Of a stretch of 64,000 nucleotides of DNA, positions 1-9,804 are shown piece by piece (the stretch's first letter is position 1; the number at the start of each line of letters is the position of its first letter). The DNA is taken from assembly GCF_016093545.1 (NCBI RefSeq), contig NZ_JADKYX010000001.1, positions 186,001 to 250,000 of the forward strand. Direction: 5' to 3'. Under the pieces are notes generated by a model. That model had not been told where the DNA came from. It did not search any database and worked only from the letters and a program-made list of their open reading frames with translations. Made by a program: the position numbers and the translations under genes. This DNA is from Massilia rhizosphaerae. GTDB taxonomy: Bacteria; Pseudomonadota; Gammaproteobacteria; Burkholderiales; Burkholderiaceae_D.

Positions 1-60
1 AGCCAGAGCAAGGCGATGTTCGGGGCGTTTCCGTTCGGCGTGCCGCCAGAAAAGAAATAG
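1..60 (+). CDS. C-terminal tail of a probable PHA-synthesis repressor PhaR (partial)
   Basis: The window opens inside a reading frame that ends in TAG at 58-60. The visible tail is short, Phe/Pro/Gly-rich and ends in two lysines. In many Burkholderiales the gene just before rimO is phaR, a repressor of polyhydroxyalkanoate granule genes with a similar Phe/Gly/Pro-rich tail. The assignment rests on that neighbourhood and tail composition only, since the DNA-binding domain lies outside the window. A perfect hairpin follows 48 bases downstream. Confidence 0.4.
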   Translation, partial: SQSKAMFGAFPFGVPPEKK

Positions 61-108
61 ACTGCATCTGGCTGTTCCGGGCAACGTCCCGGCCCGGCCG
101 GCGTGCGC

Positions 109-144
109 AAACAAGAATGCCACCCTCGGGTGGCATTCTTGTTT
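109..144. terminator. Perfect 16-bp hairpin, bidirectional terminator
   Basis: Bases 109-124 pair perfectly with 129-144 around a CTCG loop. The outer arm is AAA on the left and TTT on the right, so either strand would end in a short U run. It lies between the convergent PhaR-like gene and the lipoprotein gene, where a shared terminator is expected. Confidence 0.8.
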
Positions 145-181
145 GCCGGCGCATCGTCCGGCACTGCCGGACGGCGCCCCG

Positions 182-961
182 TCAGCGCGGTGCAGCCTGC
201 TGGGCAGGAGCCGGCGCCGCGACCGACGCCGGCACGGACGCCATTGCCGGCTCGGCCGATTTGTCGGCCGGCGTCGATTCGCCGTCCCACCAGTGCTGTG
301 CGGCCGCGCGGTCGAACGGCGCCAGCGCGGCGGTCTCGATCGTCACATTGTTCAACACGGGATAGGTGGTCTTGAACAGGCCGATGTCCTGGTCGGCGAG
401 GTTGTCGATCGCGATGTCCCAGGTGCTGCCGGACATGCCGGCGATGGCCTGGTCCAGCAGCGGTATGACGGGGCCGGCGCGGAATTCGCCGCCCACGCGG
501 TGGCGCAGCTTCGCCGTCACGCGGCCGATGTACGTCACGGAATTCGGCTTGACGTTCAGCTTGGCGAGGAGGGGCACGCTGAACATGCCGTTGATCGGGA
601 AGGCGCGCGCCATGCCGAAGATGTCGATGAGCTTGTATTCGCCCGCGACGAGGGCCAGGCGCAGCAGGTACAAGTCCTGGCCGTTCGCGTGCAGCGAGTC
701 GGCATCCTTGTCGATCTTGAAGTTCTGGCGGTCTTCCTTGCTCTGCGCGTCCGGCTTTTCGATGTGGACGACGTACGGAACCGGTTCGAAGCGGCTGCGA
801 TCGGGGCGGGAGACGACGACGGTCATCAGGACGATCGATTTGTCCTTGGTGTCGATGGCCTTGGTCTGCTTGTCGAACGCCATCGGATTGACGGTCGCGC
901 AGCCGGTGACGACGCAGCACGCAGCGAGCGCGGCGAGGAAGCGAATGAGTTTCGTGATCAT
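182..961 (-). CDS. Uncharacterised lipoprotein
   Basis: Predicted lipoprotein of 259 residues. Starting at the ATG at 961, the N-terminus has a Lys/Arg-containing head, a hydrophobic stretch and a lipobox (VTGC) with the lipidated cysteine near residue 20. An ATG nine codons upstream would bury the signal peptide, so it is not preferred. The body is a mixed, mostly beta-looking globular region, and the last ~40 residues are an Ala/Pro-rich, probably disordered tail. I do not recognise the family. It is divergent from rimO and ends at the shared terminator. A cell-envelope role is all that can be inferred. Confidence 0.75.
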   Translation of the reverse strand: MITKLIRFLAALAACCVVTGCATVNPMAFDKQTKAIDTKDKSIVLMTVVVSRPDRSRFEPVPYVVHIEKPDAQSKEDRQNFKIDKDADSLHANGQDLYLLRLALVAGEYKLIDIFGMARAFPINGMFSVPLLAKLNVKPNSVTYIGRVTAKLRHRVGGEFRAGPVIPLLDQAIAGMSGSTWDIAIDNLADQDIGLFKTTYPVLNNVTIETAALAPFDRAAAQHWWDGESTPADKSAEPAMASVPASVAAPAPAQQAAPR

Positions 962-1194
962 GTTGTGGACGATAAATGGTATGCCCATGGTCGGCGCGGT
1001 AACGCGCGGCAGGGTATTGTTGGCATGGGGAAATGCATGTTAGCACATGGATAATGCGCAGAAATGCGCGCATGGTCACGGATTCGTTAAATGCTTGTCG
1101 TGCGGCGCCCGCGGCATTTTGCTTGGCATGGTGCTGTCCGCCTCCACTTGCTGTAAAATCGCGGATTGCCCAAAATTTTTGCCGCACTTTGACA

Positions 1195-2613
1195 ATGCAA
1201 GAACTCCGCCGCAATCCTCTTCCCGCCAACACGGACACTACCGGCAGCGCGACGCCGCCAACGCCGGCCGCGCCCAAGGTCGGTTTCGTCTCGCTCGGCT
1301 GCCCCAAGGCGCTGGTCGACTCCGAACAGATCCTCACGCAGCTGCGCGCGGAGGGTTACGAGACCGCCAAGTCGTACGCCGGCGCCGACCTCGTGATCGT
1401 CAACACCTGCGGCTTCATCGACGCGGCCGTGCAGGAATCGCTGGATGCGATCGGCGAAGCGCTCGCGGAAAACGGCAAGGTGATCGTCACCGGCTGCCTC
1501 GGCGCCAAGAAGGATGCGGCGGGCGGCGACATCATCACGAAGGTGCACCCCAAGGTGCTCGCCGTGACCGGCCCGCACGCCGTGGCCGAGGTGATGGACT
1601 CCGTGCACACGCACCTGCCCAAGCCGCACGACCCGTTCATCGACCTCGTGCCGGACCACGGCGTCAAGCTGACCCCGAAGCACTACGCTTACCTCAAGAT
1701 TTCCGAAGGCTGCAACCACCGCTGCAGCTTCTGCATCATCCCGTCGATGCGCGGCGACCTCGTGTCGCGCCCCATCCACGACGTGCTGCAGGAAGCGGAA
1801 AACCTGTTCAGGGCGGGCGTGAAGGAACTCCTCGTGATCTCGCAGGACACGAGCGCATACGGCGTCGACGTCAAGTTCCGCACGGGCTTCTGGAACGGCC
1901 GCCCCGTCAAGACGCACATGACGCAGTTGACGGAAGCGCTGGGCCAGATGGCCAAGCAGTACGGCGCGTGGGTGCGCCTGCACTATGTGTACCCGTACCC
2001 GCACGTGGACGAGGTGATCCCGTTCATGGGCGAACACGTCGTGCCCTACCTGGACATCCCGCTGCAGCACGCGCACCCGGACGTCCTCAAGCGCATGAAG
2101 CGTCCCGCGAGCGGCGAAAAGAACCTCGACCGCATCCAGGCCTGGCGCAAGATGAATCCCGACCTGACGATCCGCTCCACGTTCATCGCCGGCTTCCCGG
2201 GCGAGACGGAGGCGGAATTCGAATACCTGCTGGACTTCCTGAAGGAAGCGCAGATCGACCGGCTGGGCTGCTTCGCGTACTCGCCGGTCGAAGGCGCGAC
2301 GGCGAACGCGCTCGCGAATCCGGTGCCGGACGAGGTCAAGGAAGAGCGCCGCGCCCGGGTGATGCTGCTGCAGGAAGAGATCTCGGCCAAGCGGCTGCAG
2401 GCGAAGGTCGGCAAGACGATCCGCGTGCTCGTCGACGAAGTGGGCGCGCGCGAGGCGCTCGGCCGCTCCAGCGCGGACGCGCCGGAAATCGACGGCGTCG
2501 TCCACATCAAGCGCGCCCTCGCGCCGGGCAAGGCCAAGCCGGCCGTGGGCGAATTCATCGACGTCGTCGTGACCAAGGCGGACGCGCACGACCTGTGGGC
2601 GACGGTCGCGTAA
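1195..2613 (+). CDS. rimO: Ribosomal protein S12 methylthiotransferase RimO
   Basis: Radical-SAM methylthiotransferase that adds a methylthio group to a conserved aspartate of ribosomal protein S12. The 472-residue product has all three modules. The N-terminal MTTase domain carries cluster cysteines C36, C72 and C101 (contexts LGCPK, NTCGF, TGCLG). The radical-SAM core has the CNHRCSFC motif (C173, C177, C180). A C-terminal TRAM-type RNA-binding segment follows. The first ~27 residues are a Pro/Thr-rich extension relative to E. coli RimO. The ATG at 1195 is the closest start to the family N-terminus, although no strong SD precedes it. metC follows after 28 bases, probably co-transcribed. Confidence 0.95.
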   Translation: MQELRRNPLPANTDTTGSATPPTPAAPKVGFVSLGCPKALVDSEQILTQLRAEGYETAKSYAGADLVIVNTCGFIDAAVQESLDAIGEALAENGKVIVTGCLGAKKDAAGGDIITKVHPKVLAVTGPHAVAEVMDSVHTHLPKPHDPFIDLVPDHGVKLTPKHYAYLKISEGCNHRCSFCIIPSMRGDLVSRPIHDVLQEAENLFRAGVKELLVISQDTSAYGVDVKFRTGFWNGRPVKTHMTQLTEALGQMAKQYGAWVRLHYVYPYPHVDEVIPFMGEHVVPYLDIPLQHAHPDVLKRMKRPASGEKNLDRIQAWRKMNPDLTIRSTFIAGFPGETEAEFEYLLDFLKEAQIDRLGCFAYSPVEGATANALANPVPDEVKEERRARVMLLQEEISAKRLQAKVGKTIRVLVDEVGAREALGRSSADAPEIDGVVHIKRALAPGKAKPAVGEFIDVVVTKADAHDLWATVA

Positions 2614-2641
2614 CCGGACCGACGGATCGGGAGGCGCCGAC

Positions 2642-3808
2642 GTGACCAGCAAGAAGTCGATCCAGACCACGCTGACCCACAGCGACTACCGGCCGCCGGC
2701 CGGCTTCGCCGCGTACCCGACCGCGATCCACCACGCGTCCACGGTCCTGTTCAAGGACGTGGCGAGCCTGCGTGCGGGCGATTGGCGCAACAAGACGGCC
2801 TATACCTACGGGCTGCACGGCACGCCCACGACGTTCACGCTGGAAGCGCGCCTGGCCGCCATCGAAGGCGGCAAGCACTGCCTGCTGGCGCCGTCCGGGC
2901 TTGCCGCGATCTCGATGATCCTGCTCGCGCTGCTGAAGGCGGGCGACGACGTCCTGTTGCCCGACAACGTCTACAACCCCACGCGCGAACTGGGCCGCTG
3001 GCTGGAACGCGACTTCGGCGTGTCGGCGCGTTTCTACGATCCGCTGGTGGGCGGCGCCATCGCGGACCTGATCCGGCCGCAGACGAAGCTGATCTGGACC
3101 GAGGCGCCGGGCTCCGTGTCGATGGAAGTGCCGGACCTGCCGGCGATCTGCGCGGCGGCGCGGGCGAAGGGGATTCCGGTCGCGCTGGACAACACGTGGG
3201 CCGCGGGGCTCGCGCTGCGCGGGTTCGACGTGGGTGCCGACATCGTCATGCAGGCGCTGACGAAATACCAGTCGGGCGGCTCCGACGTGCTGATGGGCGC
3301 CGCGATCACGCGCGACGCCGCACTGAACGAACACCTGTCGATGGCGCACATGCGGCTCGGCATGGGCGTGGGCGGGGACGATGCCTACCTCGTGCTGCGC
3401 GGCCTGGAAACGATGAAGCTGCGCTTCGACGCGCACGACGCGGCCGCGCGCAAGGTGGCCGGCTGGCTCAAGACGCGGCCCGAGATCGCGAAGGTCCTGC
3501 ACCCCGCGTTCGACGATTGCCCGGGCCACGACGTGTGGCGGCGCGATTTCACGGGCGCCGGCGGCTTGTTCTCCGTGGTGTTCGACGCGCGCTACTCGGG
3601 CGAGCAGGTCGACCGCTTCGTCGATGCGCTGGAGCTGTTCGGCATCGGCTACAGCTGGGGCGGCACGCACAGCCTGGCCGTGCCGTACCGCATGCAGGGC
3701 ATGCGGCGCGACTGGACGGACGCCGGCGCGCTCGTGCGCCTGAATATCGGGCTCGAGGGCCCGGACGACCTCATCGCCGATCTTGCTCAGGCGCTCGCCA
3801 AGCTCTGA
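2642..3808 (+). CDS. metC: Cystathionine beta-lyase MetC
   Basis: PLP-dependent lyase cleaving cystathionine to homocysteine, pyruvate and ammonia in methionine synthesis. At 388 residues it has the usual length of the Cys/Met-metabolism PLP family. The cofactor lysine is probably K208 in ALTKYQSGGSD, the context seen in MetC, and the SGLAA and DNTWAAG motifs of the PLP pocket precede it. The GTG at 2642 is preceded by GGGAGG at good distance, which decides the start. It follows rimO closely on the same strand and converges on a small membrane-protein gene with no gap. Confidence 0.9.
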   Translation: MTSKKSIQTTLTHSDYRPPAGFAAYPTAIHHASTVLFKDVASLRAGDWRNKTAYTYGLHGTPTTFTLEARLAAIEGGKHCLLAPSGLAAISMILLALLKAGDDVLLPDNVYNPTRELGRWLERDFGVSARFYDPLVGGAIADLIRPQTKLIWTEAPGSVSMEVPDLPAICAAARAKGIPVALDNTWAAGLALRGFDVGADIVMQALTKYQSGGSDVLMGAAITRDAALNEHLSMAHMRLGMGVGGDDAYLVLRGLETMKLRFDAHDAAARKVAGWLKTRPEIAKVLHPAFDDCPGHDVWRRDFTGAGGLFSVVFDARYSGEQVDRFVDALELFGIGYSWGGTHSLAVPYRMQGMRRDWTDAGALVRLNIGLEGPDDLIADLAQALAKL

Positions 3809-4171
3809 TCACACCGGCATCGGCCGGTTGTTGTTGAGGTCGAGGAAGCCGCGGATGATCCGGTACGCCATCCACAGCCACGCGCCGGCCCCGACGAGCC
3901 ACGCCAGCGGAATCCCGATGATCGTGATCGCCAGGATCACCGCGACGACCATCCACAGCAGATAGAACCAGAACGACCGGATCATCCAGGTGTGGTGGCT
4001 GTACACCATCGTCCCGGCCGTGTCCGGCCGGCGGATGTAGTTGACGATCAGCACGAGAATCGACAGCGTGCCGAGCGAAAAGAAAAAAGTGGCCGCGTGC
4101 GCGATGTACAGGATGCGGGCGAACTGCTTGGCGTCCTCGAGGCTGCGTTCGTAGACGAGTTCCTGGGCCAT
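3809..4171 (-). CDS. Small membrane protein, DUF4870/COG3671-like
   Basis: A 120-residue protein with three predicted membrane helices (about residues 25-47, 64-88 and 90-108) and short charged loops. The hydrophobic pattern and the HTxWMIRSFWF segment match the small uncharacterised DUF4870/COG3671 membrane proteins of proteobacteria. No catalytic motif is visible. It ends immediately after the metC stop on the opposite strand, and its ATG is 16 bases downstream of the porin-like gene's stop, so it may be the last gene of the chemoreceptor-porin transcript. Confidence 0.7.
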   Translation of the reverse strand: MAQELVYERSLEDAKQFARILYIAHAATFFFSLGTLSILVLIVNYIRRPDTAGTMVYSHHTWMIRSFWFYLLWMVVAVILAITIIGIPLAWLVGAGAWLWMAYRIIRGFLDLNNNRPMPV

Positions 4172-4186
4172 GCTATCCCTCTGAAA

Positions 4187-5410
4187 TCAGAAGTAATAGC
4201 CGATATTAGCATTGAACCGATGACCGGACGCCTTGGCCGTGCGGCCCGCGGCGAGCGCGTTGCCGAATCCGGGCGACAGATACGGCTGGTTCGTGGCGTT
4301 CGCGACGTCGACCATCATGAACCAGCCGCCCGACGAGAACGACACGCCGGTCACGTTCTGATCGCTGTCGGCATAGCCGGGCGCGGATTTCCTCAAGCGG
4401 CTCCAGTCGTTGTACACGACGAAACCGCTGAAGGGGCCGAGCGAACCCGGGATCTTGTAGCTGACGTTGGCGATGTCGATATGGCCCCGGGCCGCCATGC
4501 GGTTCGAGAAGCCGAACGCGCCGATCACGACGCAGTCGCCGTCGCACGCGCCATACCAGTCGCCCGCGATGGAGCCATTGCCACGGAAATCGTTGCGGTA
4601 GGCGATCGTCTCCAACTGGAGACCGAATTTCCCGAACTCGCCCGTGAAGTGCAATGCCCCGGCCCGGCGGTTGCCGTCCGCCAGCGCGGGATTCGTCGCG
4701 GCCAGCCGGCCGGCCAGCACGGACGCGCCGATCTCGGTCTTGCCGCCGGCGACGGGTATGGCGTAGGCGAGCCGGCCCACGACGGTATTTTTTTCCGCGC
4801 GGCCATAGCTTTTCATCAGGTGGTTGCTGAAGCGCACCGAATCCAGGCCGTCCAGTTCGCCGTTGCTGTCCGTCCAGGCCAGCAGATGGCGGCCATCGGA
4901 CGGGAAGAAGCCGAGGTTCATGCTGAGGGCGCCGGTCTTGTGAAGATATTGCAGGCCCAGCGCGTACGTGTCTTCATAGCCGGCATACCATGCCATCGAC
5001 TCGAAGAAATTATTCGACGCGTAGGGCAGGAGGCCGAACGGCATGCGCTCCTGGCCGGCATGCAATTCGCTCTTGTCCGCGAACCGGTAGCCGGCCCACA
5101 GGTACTCGTTGAACAGCATGCTGGCGCCCTTGGCGGCGCCGGTCTGGCGGCGGGTGTAGTAGTAATACCGCTCGCGGCCGGCCGCGAGGAAGCGGCCGTC
5201 GTCGTACTTGAACCCGAGGCGGGCGGTGTCGAATTCGGGCGTGCCCTTGCGCTGGTCGTTCCAGCTCAGTGCCTCCACCCACATCCGGACCGCGCCGTCG
5301 AATGTCAACGCGTCCTTGGGCGTGTCGTCCGCGCGGGCGCCCGCCCAGACGACGAGGCACGCGCCCGTGACGGCGATCTTGAGCGCCGTGGTGTCTTTCA
5401 AATTAACCAT
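4187..5410 (-). CDS. Outer-membrane porin-like beta-barrel protein
   Basis: Predicted outer-membrane barrel of 407 residues. A signal peptide (hydrophobic core, cleavage after ARA near residue 27) leads into alternating aromatic/polar strands, and the protein ends in phenylalanine (IGYYF), the usual barrel-assembly signature. Segments such as [10 protein letters not shown] resemble phosphate-selective and other general porins, but a substrate cannot be read from the sequence. The start codon overlaps the end of the chemoreceptor gene by 8 bases, so translation is probably coupled. Confidence 0.75.
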   Translation of the reverse strand: MVNLKDTTALKIAVTGACLVVWAGARADDTPKDALTFDGAVRMWVEALSWNDQRKGTPEFDTARLGFKYDDGRFLAAGRERYYYYTRRQTGAAKGASMLFNEYLWAGYRFADKSELHAGQERMPFGLLPYASNNFFESMAWYAGYEDTYALGLQYLHKTGALSMNLGFFPSDGRHLLAWTDSNGELDGLDSVRFSNHLMKSYGRAEKNTVVGRLAYAIPVAGGKTEIGASVLAGRLAATNPALADGNRRAGALHFTGEFGKFGLQLETIAYRNDFRGNGSIAGDWYGACDGDCVVIGAFGFSNRMAARGHIDIANVSYKIPGSLGPFSGFVVYNDWSRLRKSAPGYADSDQNVTGVSFSSGGWFMMVDVANATNQPYLSPGFGNALAAGRTAKASGHRFNANIGYYF

Positions 5411-7430
5411 TGATCTGTTTCCTTGCCGCTCGCGGCAACTGGGGTTGGCCGTGGCCGGCGCCCGGTGCGTCGGCTTCGATGCCGAATTCGCCGACGAGGG
5501 ACACGAGCAGCGCCGCCTGCTGGTGCAGGCTCTCGGCCGCGGCGGCGGCCTCTTCGACGAGCGCTGCGTTCTGTTGCGTGGTGCCGTCCATTTGCGCGAT
5601 GGCCTGGTTGACCTGGGCGATGCCGTTGCTTTGCTCGGCGCTGGCGGCGCTGATGTCGACGACGATGGCGGTCACGCGCTTCACGCTTTCCAGGATCTCT
5701 TCCATCGTGCGGCCCGCCTCGCCGACGAGCGTGCTGCCGGCGCCGACCTTGTCGACGGAGTCGCCGATCAGCGCCTTGATTTCCTTGGCGGCGGCGGCCG
5801 AGCGCTGCGCCAGGTTGCGCACCTCGCCGGCGACGACCGCGAAGCCGCGGCCCTGTTCGCCGGCTCTAGCCGCTTCGACGGCGGCGTTCAGCGCCAGGAT
5901 GTTCGTCTGGAACGCGATGCCGTCGATCACGCCGATGATGTCGACGATCTTCTGCGACGACGCCTTGATCGAGCCCATCGTGTCCACCACCTGGGCGACG
6001 ACGACGCTGCCGCGCGCGGCGATGTCGGACGCGCCCTGGGCAAGCTGGTTGGCCTGGCGCGCGTTGTCCGCGTTCTGCCTGACCGTGGACGTCAGCTCTT
6101 CCATCGACGCTGCCGTTTCTTCCAGCGCGCTGGCCTGCTGCTCGGTGCGGGACGACAGGTCGGCGTTGCCCTGGCTGATCTCGGTGCTGGCCAGCGCCAC
6201 GCTGTCCGAGCTGCGGCGCACCCGCGCCAGCACGCCTTCGAGCTTGCCGACGAATTGGTTGAAGCCGCCCGCGATCCGGGCCAGTTCGTCGTTGCCCTTG
6301 ACTTCCAGGCGCGCGGTGAGGTCGGCGTTGCCGCCGGCCAGGCCGTCCATCGCCGTGCCCAGCACGCGCAGCGGCTTGGTGAGGCGGTTCAGCGTCGACA
6401 CCAGCACGGCCGCGGCGGCCGCCGCGCACAGGATCGAGACCAGCAGCGTATAGCGCAGCAGGTCGCGGGCGTCCGCGGTCACCACGCGTTGCGGGAAACT
6501 GAGCTCGATGGCCCACGGCGCGATGTCCGCATGCAGCTGGATCGGCTGCAGCAGGTGCATCACGCCGCGGTCGTCCGCGTACTCATACGTCTGGCCAGTG
6601 CGGATGGCCTCGAGCCCGGCGGCCGGGATGTCGGCGGCCTTCTTGCCGGTCAGTGCGGCGTCCGGATTGCTGGCGTACAGGCCGCCGTTCGACACGAGCG
6701 CCAGGCGGCCGCCGTCGATGACCTTGAGGCCGGCCAGGATCTCGCCCAGCTTGACGAGGCCGAAGTCGACGCAGGCCACGCCCTGGAACTGGCCTTTGAT
6801 CATCAGGGGCACGTTGATGGACGTCATCGCCACGGGCTTGCCGTTGATCGGATAGGTATGCGGCTCGGTCATGTAGATCTTGCGGGTGTTCTTGGGCACG
6901 TCATACCAGTCGTTGGAATGCGGCTTGGTCGAAAACACGATCGGCTCGATGTGGATGCCGCCCGACGCCTCGCGCGAGTAATAGGGCATGGCGCGTCCCG
7001 TGTCGTCGTACTCCGGCAGTTTGCCGGCATAGTCGGCGTCCTTGCCGTCCAGCGCATTGGGCTCCCAGGTCACGGTCACGCCGTTCAGGTCTTCCGAGTC
7101 CAGCAGCGTCGCCTTTTCGATCTCGCTCATCTGGGCGCGCGTCAGGGCGATGTCGGAGGCGCGCGTGGCGCGCATGTCGCGTGCCAGGCTGACGACGGTC
7201 GTCAGGTGCGCCCCCATGCGCGCCTGCACCGCCACGGCGGCCTCGCGCGCTGTCGTGCGCGCCAGGTTCATGCTCGATGCCTCGGCGCTGTGGCTGCTGC
7301 GGATGCCGGTGACGGTCGACGTGGCCGCCAGGCTGAGGATCACGAGCACGGTCGCCGTCAGGCAGATCTTGGCGTTCAGGCTCAGTGCGAAGGATGTGGT
7401 GTGCGGCCGCAGGGTCGGGCTTGATCTCAT
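5403..7430 (-). CDS. Methyl-accepting chemotaxis protein with periplasmic Cache domain
   Basis: Transmembrane chemoreceptor of 675 residues. A first membrane helix lies near residues 18-38. The ~290-residue periplasmic region resembles a dCache sensor (WYDVP and MTSINVPL segments). A second membrane helix, a HAMP linker ([18 protein letters not shown]) and a long coiled-coil signalling domain follow, with the hairpin tip [20 protein letters not shown]. Glutamine/glutamate-rich methylation helices flank the tip. I chose the ATG at 7430, preceded by GAGAG, because a start 27 codons upstream adds only non-membrane residues. No ligand can be assigned. The stop overlaps the porin-like gene. Confidence 0.9.
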   Translation of the reverse strand: MRSSPTLRPHTTSFALSLNAKICLTATVLVILSLAATSTVTGIRSSHSAEASSMNLARTTAREAAVAVQARMGAHLTTVVSLARDMRATRASDIALTRAQMSEIEKATLLDSEDLNGVTVTWEPNALDGKDADYAGKLPEYDDTGRAMPYYSREASGGIHIEPIVFSTKPHSNDWYDVPKNTRKIYMTEPHTYPINGKPVAMTSINVPLMIKGQFQGVACVDFGLVKLGEILAGLKVIDGGRLALVSNGGLYASNPDAALTGKKAADIPAAGLEAIRTGQTYEYADDRGVMHLLQPIQLHADIAPWAIELSFPQRVVTADARDLLRYTLLVSILCAAAAAAVLVSTLNRLTKPLRVLGTAMDGLAGGNADLTARLEVKGNDELARIAGGFNQFVGKLEGVLARVRRSSDSVALASTEISQGNADLSSRTEQQASALEETAASMEELTSTVRQNADNARQANQLAQGASDIAARGSVVVAQVVDTMGSIKASSQKIVDIIGVIDGIAFQTNILALNAAVEAARAGEQGRGFAVVAGEVRNLAQRSAAAAKEIKALIGDSVDKVGAGSTLVGEAGRTMEEILESVKRVTAIVVDISAASAEQSNGIAQVNQAIAQMDGTTQQNAALVEEAAAAAESLHQQAALLVSLVGEFGIEADAPGAGHGQPQLPRAARKQING

Positions 7431-7634
7431 GGAAACTCTCGATAGTGACGGGAGGGTAGTCAAATAATTCCGTATGGAAATTCTAGACTGGGATTCCTTG
7501 CGATAGCGCAAAATGCCTGCAAAAAACTTCCGCGATTACGCCGATGCGGCATGAGAGCCACACTTTTCGTTTCCATTCGCTACATACAACAAATTAAAAG
7601 CACGAGTGTGCGCCCGGTGGCGCGGCGGGGCGGC

Positions 7635-7662
7635 GGCCCCGGCATGACGCCATGCCGGGGCC
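7635..7662 (-). terminator. Perfect 12-bp GC-rich hairpin downstream of trxC
   Basis: Bases 7635-7646 pair perfectly with 7651-7662 around an ACGC loop, 28 bases past the trxC stop. There is no U tract on the trxC strand, so it may act as a 3'-end stabiliser or a weak terminator. Confidence 0.55.
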
Positions 7663-7689
7663 GGACCGTGTGAAGATGGAAACGCGCGG

Positions 7690-8133
7690 TCAGGCGCCGC
7701 GCGCGGCCTGCTGGACCCACGCGACGAGGCGGTTCGCATCCATCGCCCCCGCCTGGCGCGCGATCTCGCGGCCACCCTGGAACAGCGCGATGGTGGGGAT
7801 GCTGCGGATGCCGTAGCGTGCCGCCAGGTCCTGCGACGCTTCCGTGTCGACCTTCAGCAGCCGCACCCGCGGCTCCAGCCGGCCGGCGGCCTGGGCGTAC
7901 TGGGGCGCCATCATGCGGCACGGGCCGCACCATTCGGCCCAGAAGTCGACGAGGACGGGGATGTCGTTGCGCCCCACGTGCTTGTCGAAGCGGGCGGACG
8001 AGACGTCCGTGGGCTGGCCGGTGAACAGCGCCTTCGCGCATTTGCCGCAGACGGGCTGGTCGGCCAGGCGCTCGCCGGCGACGCGGTTGACGGCGTCGCA
8101 GTGCGGGCAGACGATGTGGTACGGGTCGGCCAT
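7690..8133 (-). CDS. trxC: Thioredoxin 2 (TrxC-type)
   Basis: Cytoplasmic disulfide reductase of 147 residues. The N-terminal zinc-ribbon extension that separates TrxC from TrxA is present as CPHC (C9, C12) and CGKC (C29, C32), followed by a thioredoxin fold with active site WCGPC (C69, C72) and the cis-proline segment SIPT. The ATG at 8133 gives the family N-terminus; an upstream ATG adds six residues. It is transcribed away from the DUF72 gene, with 111 bases between the two starts. Confidence 0.95.
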   Translation of the reverse strand: MADPYHIVCPHCDAVNRVAGERLADQPVCGKCAKALFTGQPTDVSSARFDKHVGRNDIPVLVDFWAEWCGPCRMMAPQYAQAAGRLEPRVRLLKVDTEASQDLAARYGIRSIPTIALFQGGREIARQAGAMDANRLVAWVQQAARGA

Positions 8134-8244
8134 GTTTCCTCCTGTTTGCAATGAGTGTCGGAATGCCCGCGGCGCGTGCGCCGTCCGTCATGCCCTTCGG
8201 CATAGAATCGGATGCCGGGCGGATGCCCTCCAACATGGGTCCAG

Positions 8245-9030
8245 ATGAGCGAATTGCAATCCACGGCAGACAACCGGCCCCTGATCGGCTGCGCCGGCTG
8301 GGGCATCCCGAAGGACGCGGCGGCCGCCTTCCCGGTCGAGGGCAGCCACCTGGAACGCTACGCGGCCGTGTTCCCGGCCGTCGAGATCAATTCGTCGTTC
8401 TACCGGCCGCACCAGCCGCAGACGTACGCGCGCTGGGCCGCCAGCGTGCCCGCCGGATTCCGGTTTGCCGTCAAGCTGCCGAAGGCGATCACGCACGAGG
8501 CCAGGCTGGCGGACGCCGACGCGCTGCTCGACCGCTTCGCGCGCGAGGCCGGCGAACTGGGGCCCAAGCTCGGCTGCGTGCTGGTCCAGCTGCCGCCCAG
8601 CGGCGTGTTCGACGCGGACGTCGTCGCGGACTTCCTGCCGCGCCTGCGCGCCCGTTTTCGCTGCATGCTCGCGCTGGAGGGCCGCCACCCGACGTGGTTC
8701 CGCGACACGGCGACGGCACTGCTGCGCGAACACGGCGTCGCGCGCGTGATCGCGGACCCGCCGGCCGGCCAGCCCGGCCCGCACGTGCCGACCACCGACT
8801 CGACCTACATCCGCCTGCACGGCACGCCGCGCGTCTACTACTCGGCGTATCCGCCGGAATTCCTGCGCGACGTCGAGCGGCGGATCGCGGCCATGGCGCG
8901 GCCCGGCGCGGATCTCTGGTGCATCTTCGATAACACGGCCGAGGGCCATTCGGTGCCGAACGCACTGGACGTGCTGCGCGCCGTCGGCGAATCATGGTCA
9001 GCGCGACGTTCCGCTTCTACGGCGAATTGA
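8245..9030 (+). CDS. DUF72 (YecE-like) family protein
   Basis: A 261-residue protein of the DUF72 family, a TIM-barrel group with no firmly established reaction. Family landmarks are visible: GCAGWG near the N-terminus, the EINSSFYRP segment, FAVKLPKAITH, LQLPPS-like strands, a YIRLHG motif and the CIFDNTAEGHSVPNA C-terminal motif. The ATG at 8245 matches the usual N-terminus. The gene's last 37 bases overlap the start of the Mut7-C gene in another frame, suggesting co-translation. Confidence 0.88.
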   Translation: MSELQSTADNRPLIGCAGWGIPKDAAAAFPVEGSHLERYAAVFPAVEINSSFYRPHQPQTYARWAASVPAGFRFAVKLPKAITHEARLADADALLDRFAREAGELGPKLGCVLVQLPPSGVFDADVVADFLPRLRARFRCMLALEGRHPTWFRDTATALLREHGVARVIADPPAGQPGPHVPTTDSTYIRLHGTPRVYYSAYPPEFLRDVERRIAAMARPGADLWCIFDNTAEGHSVPNALDVLRAVGESWSARRSASTAN

Positions 9031-9800
9031 ACGACTTCCTCGCGCGCGAGCGGCGCGGCCACGCGTTCGCGACGCCGTGCGCGCGCGCCGCGACGACCAA
9101 GCACATGGTGGAAGCGCTGGGCGTGCCGCACACGGAGGTCGAGCTGGTGCTCGTGAACGGCGAACCGGCGGGGCTGGACGACATCCTGGAAGAGGGCGAC
9201 CGCGTGGCCGTCTACCCGCGCTTCACGACCTTTCCCGTGGCCGACGTGGCGCGCCTGAGCCAGCGTCCGCCGGGCCGCGTGCGCTTCGTCGCGGACGCGC
9301 ATCTCGGTGGTCTCGCGCGGCTGTTGCGGATGGCGGGGTTCGACACCGTCTACCGCAATACGTTGAACGATGCCGAGGTCGAGGCGATCGCCGTGATTGA
9401 TACCCGCGCCGTGCTGACGCGCGACCGCGAACTGCTCAAGCGGCGCGGCATCGACTATGGCTGCTACGTGCGGGCGTTGAAGGCGGAAGACCAGTTGCGC
9501 GAGGTGGTCGACCGTTTCGGCCTGGCCGAGCGCATGCGGCCGTTCACGCTGTGCTTGTCGTGCAATGCCCCGCTGCGGCCCGTGGCGAAGGCGGACGTGC
9601 TGGACCGGCTGCCGCCCCGCGTGGCCGCGACGCAGGACGAGTTCAGTACGTGCGACTGCTGCCACCGCGTGTTCTGGAAAGGCTCGCACTGGCAGCGCAT
9701 GGCGGGCGTGCTGGACACGATCCTGCGCGACGCGGCAGACGCCGACGGCCCGCATTGCGATACACTACCTACCCGGACGAGCCATCCGTCGACGGCGTGA
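8994..9800 (+). CDS. Mut7-C RNase-domain protein with ubiquitin-like N-terminus
   Basis: A 268-residue two-domain protein. Residues ~1-85 form a ubiquitin-like (ThiS/MoaD-type) domain, with VELVLVNGEPAGLDDILEEG resembling the family. Residues ~95-245 match the Mut7-C domain: a PIN-like nuclease core (RFVADAHLGGLARLLRMAG, acidic residues, VLTRDRELL) followed by a zinc-binding region with CLSC and CDCC pairs. Mut7-C proteins are predicted RNases from homology to C. elegans mut-7; their bacterial role is not known to me. It overlaps the DUF72 gene by 37 bases and the next gene starts 5 bases later. Confidence 0.85.
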   Translation: MVSATFRFYGELNDFLARERRGHAFATPCARAATTKHMVEALGVPHTEVELVLVNGEPAGLDDILEEGDRVAVYPRFTTFPVADVARLSQRPPGRVRFVADAHLGGLARLLRMAGFDTVYRNTLNDAEVEAIAVIDTRAVLTRDRELLKRRGIDYGCYVRALKAEDQLREVVDRFGLAERMRPFTLCLSCNAPLRPVAKADVLDRLPPRVAATQDEFSTCDCCHRVFWKGSHWQRMAGVLDTILRDAADADGPHCDTLPTRTSHPSTA

Positions 9801-9804
9801 GCCC

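Noticed and set aside
1123..1159. Promoter TTGGCA/TAAAAT before rimO.
   Set aside because: The TAAAAT is good but the spacing to TTGGCA is 25 bases, too long for sigma-70.
7431..7560. Possible sigma-28 (flagellar) promoter upstream of the chemoreceptor gene.
   Set aside because: A GGAAGTTT stretch exists, but no GCCGATAA-like element at the right distance.
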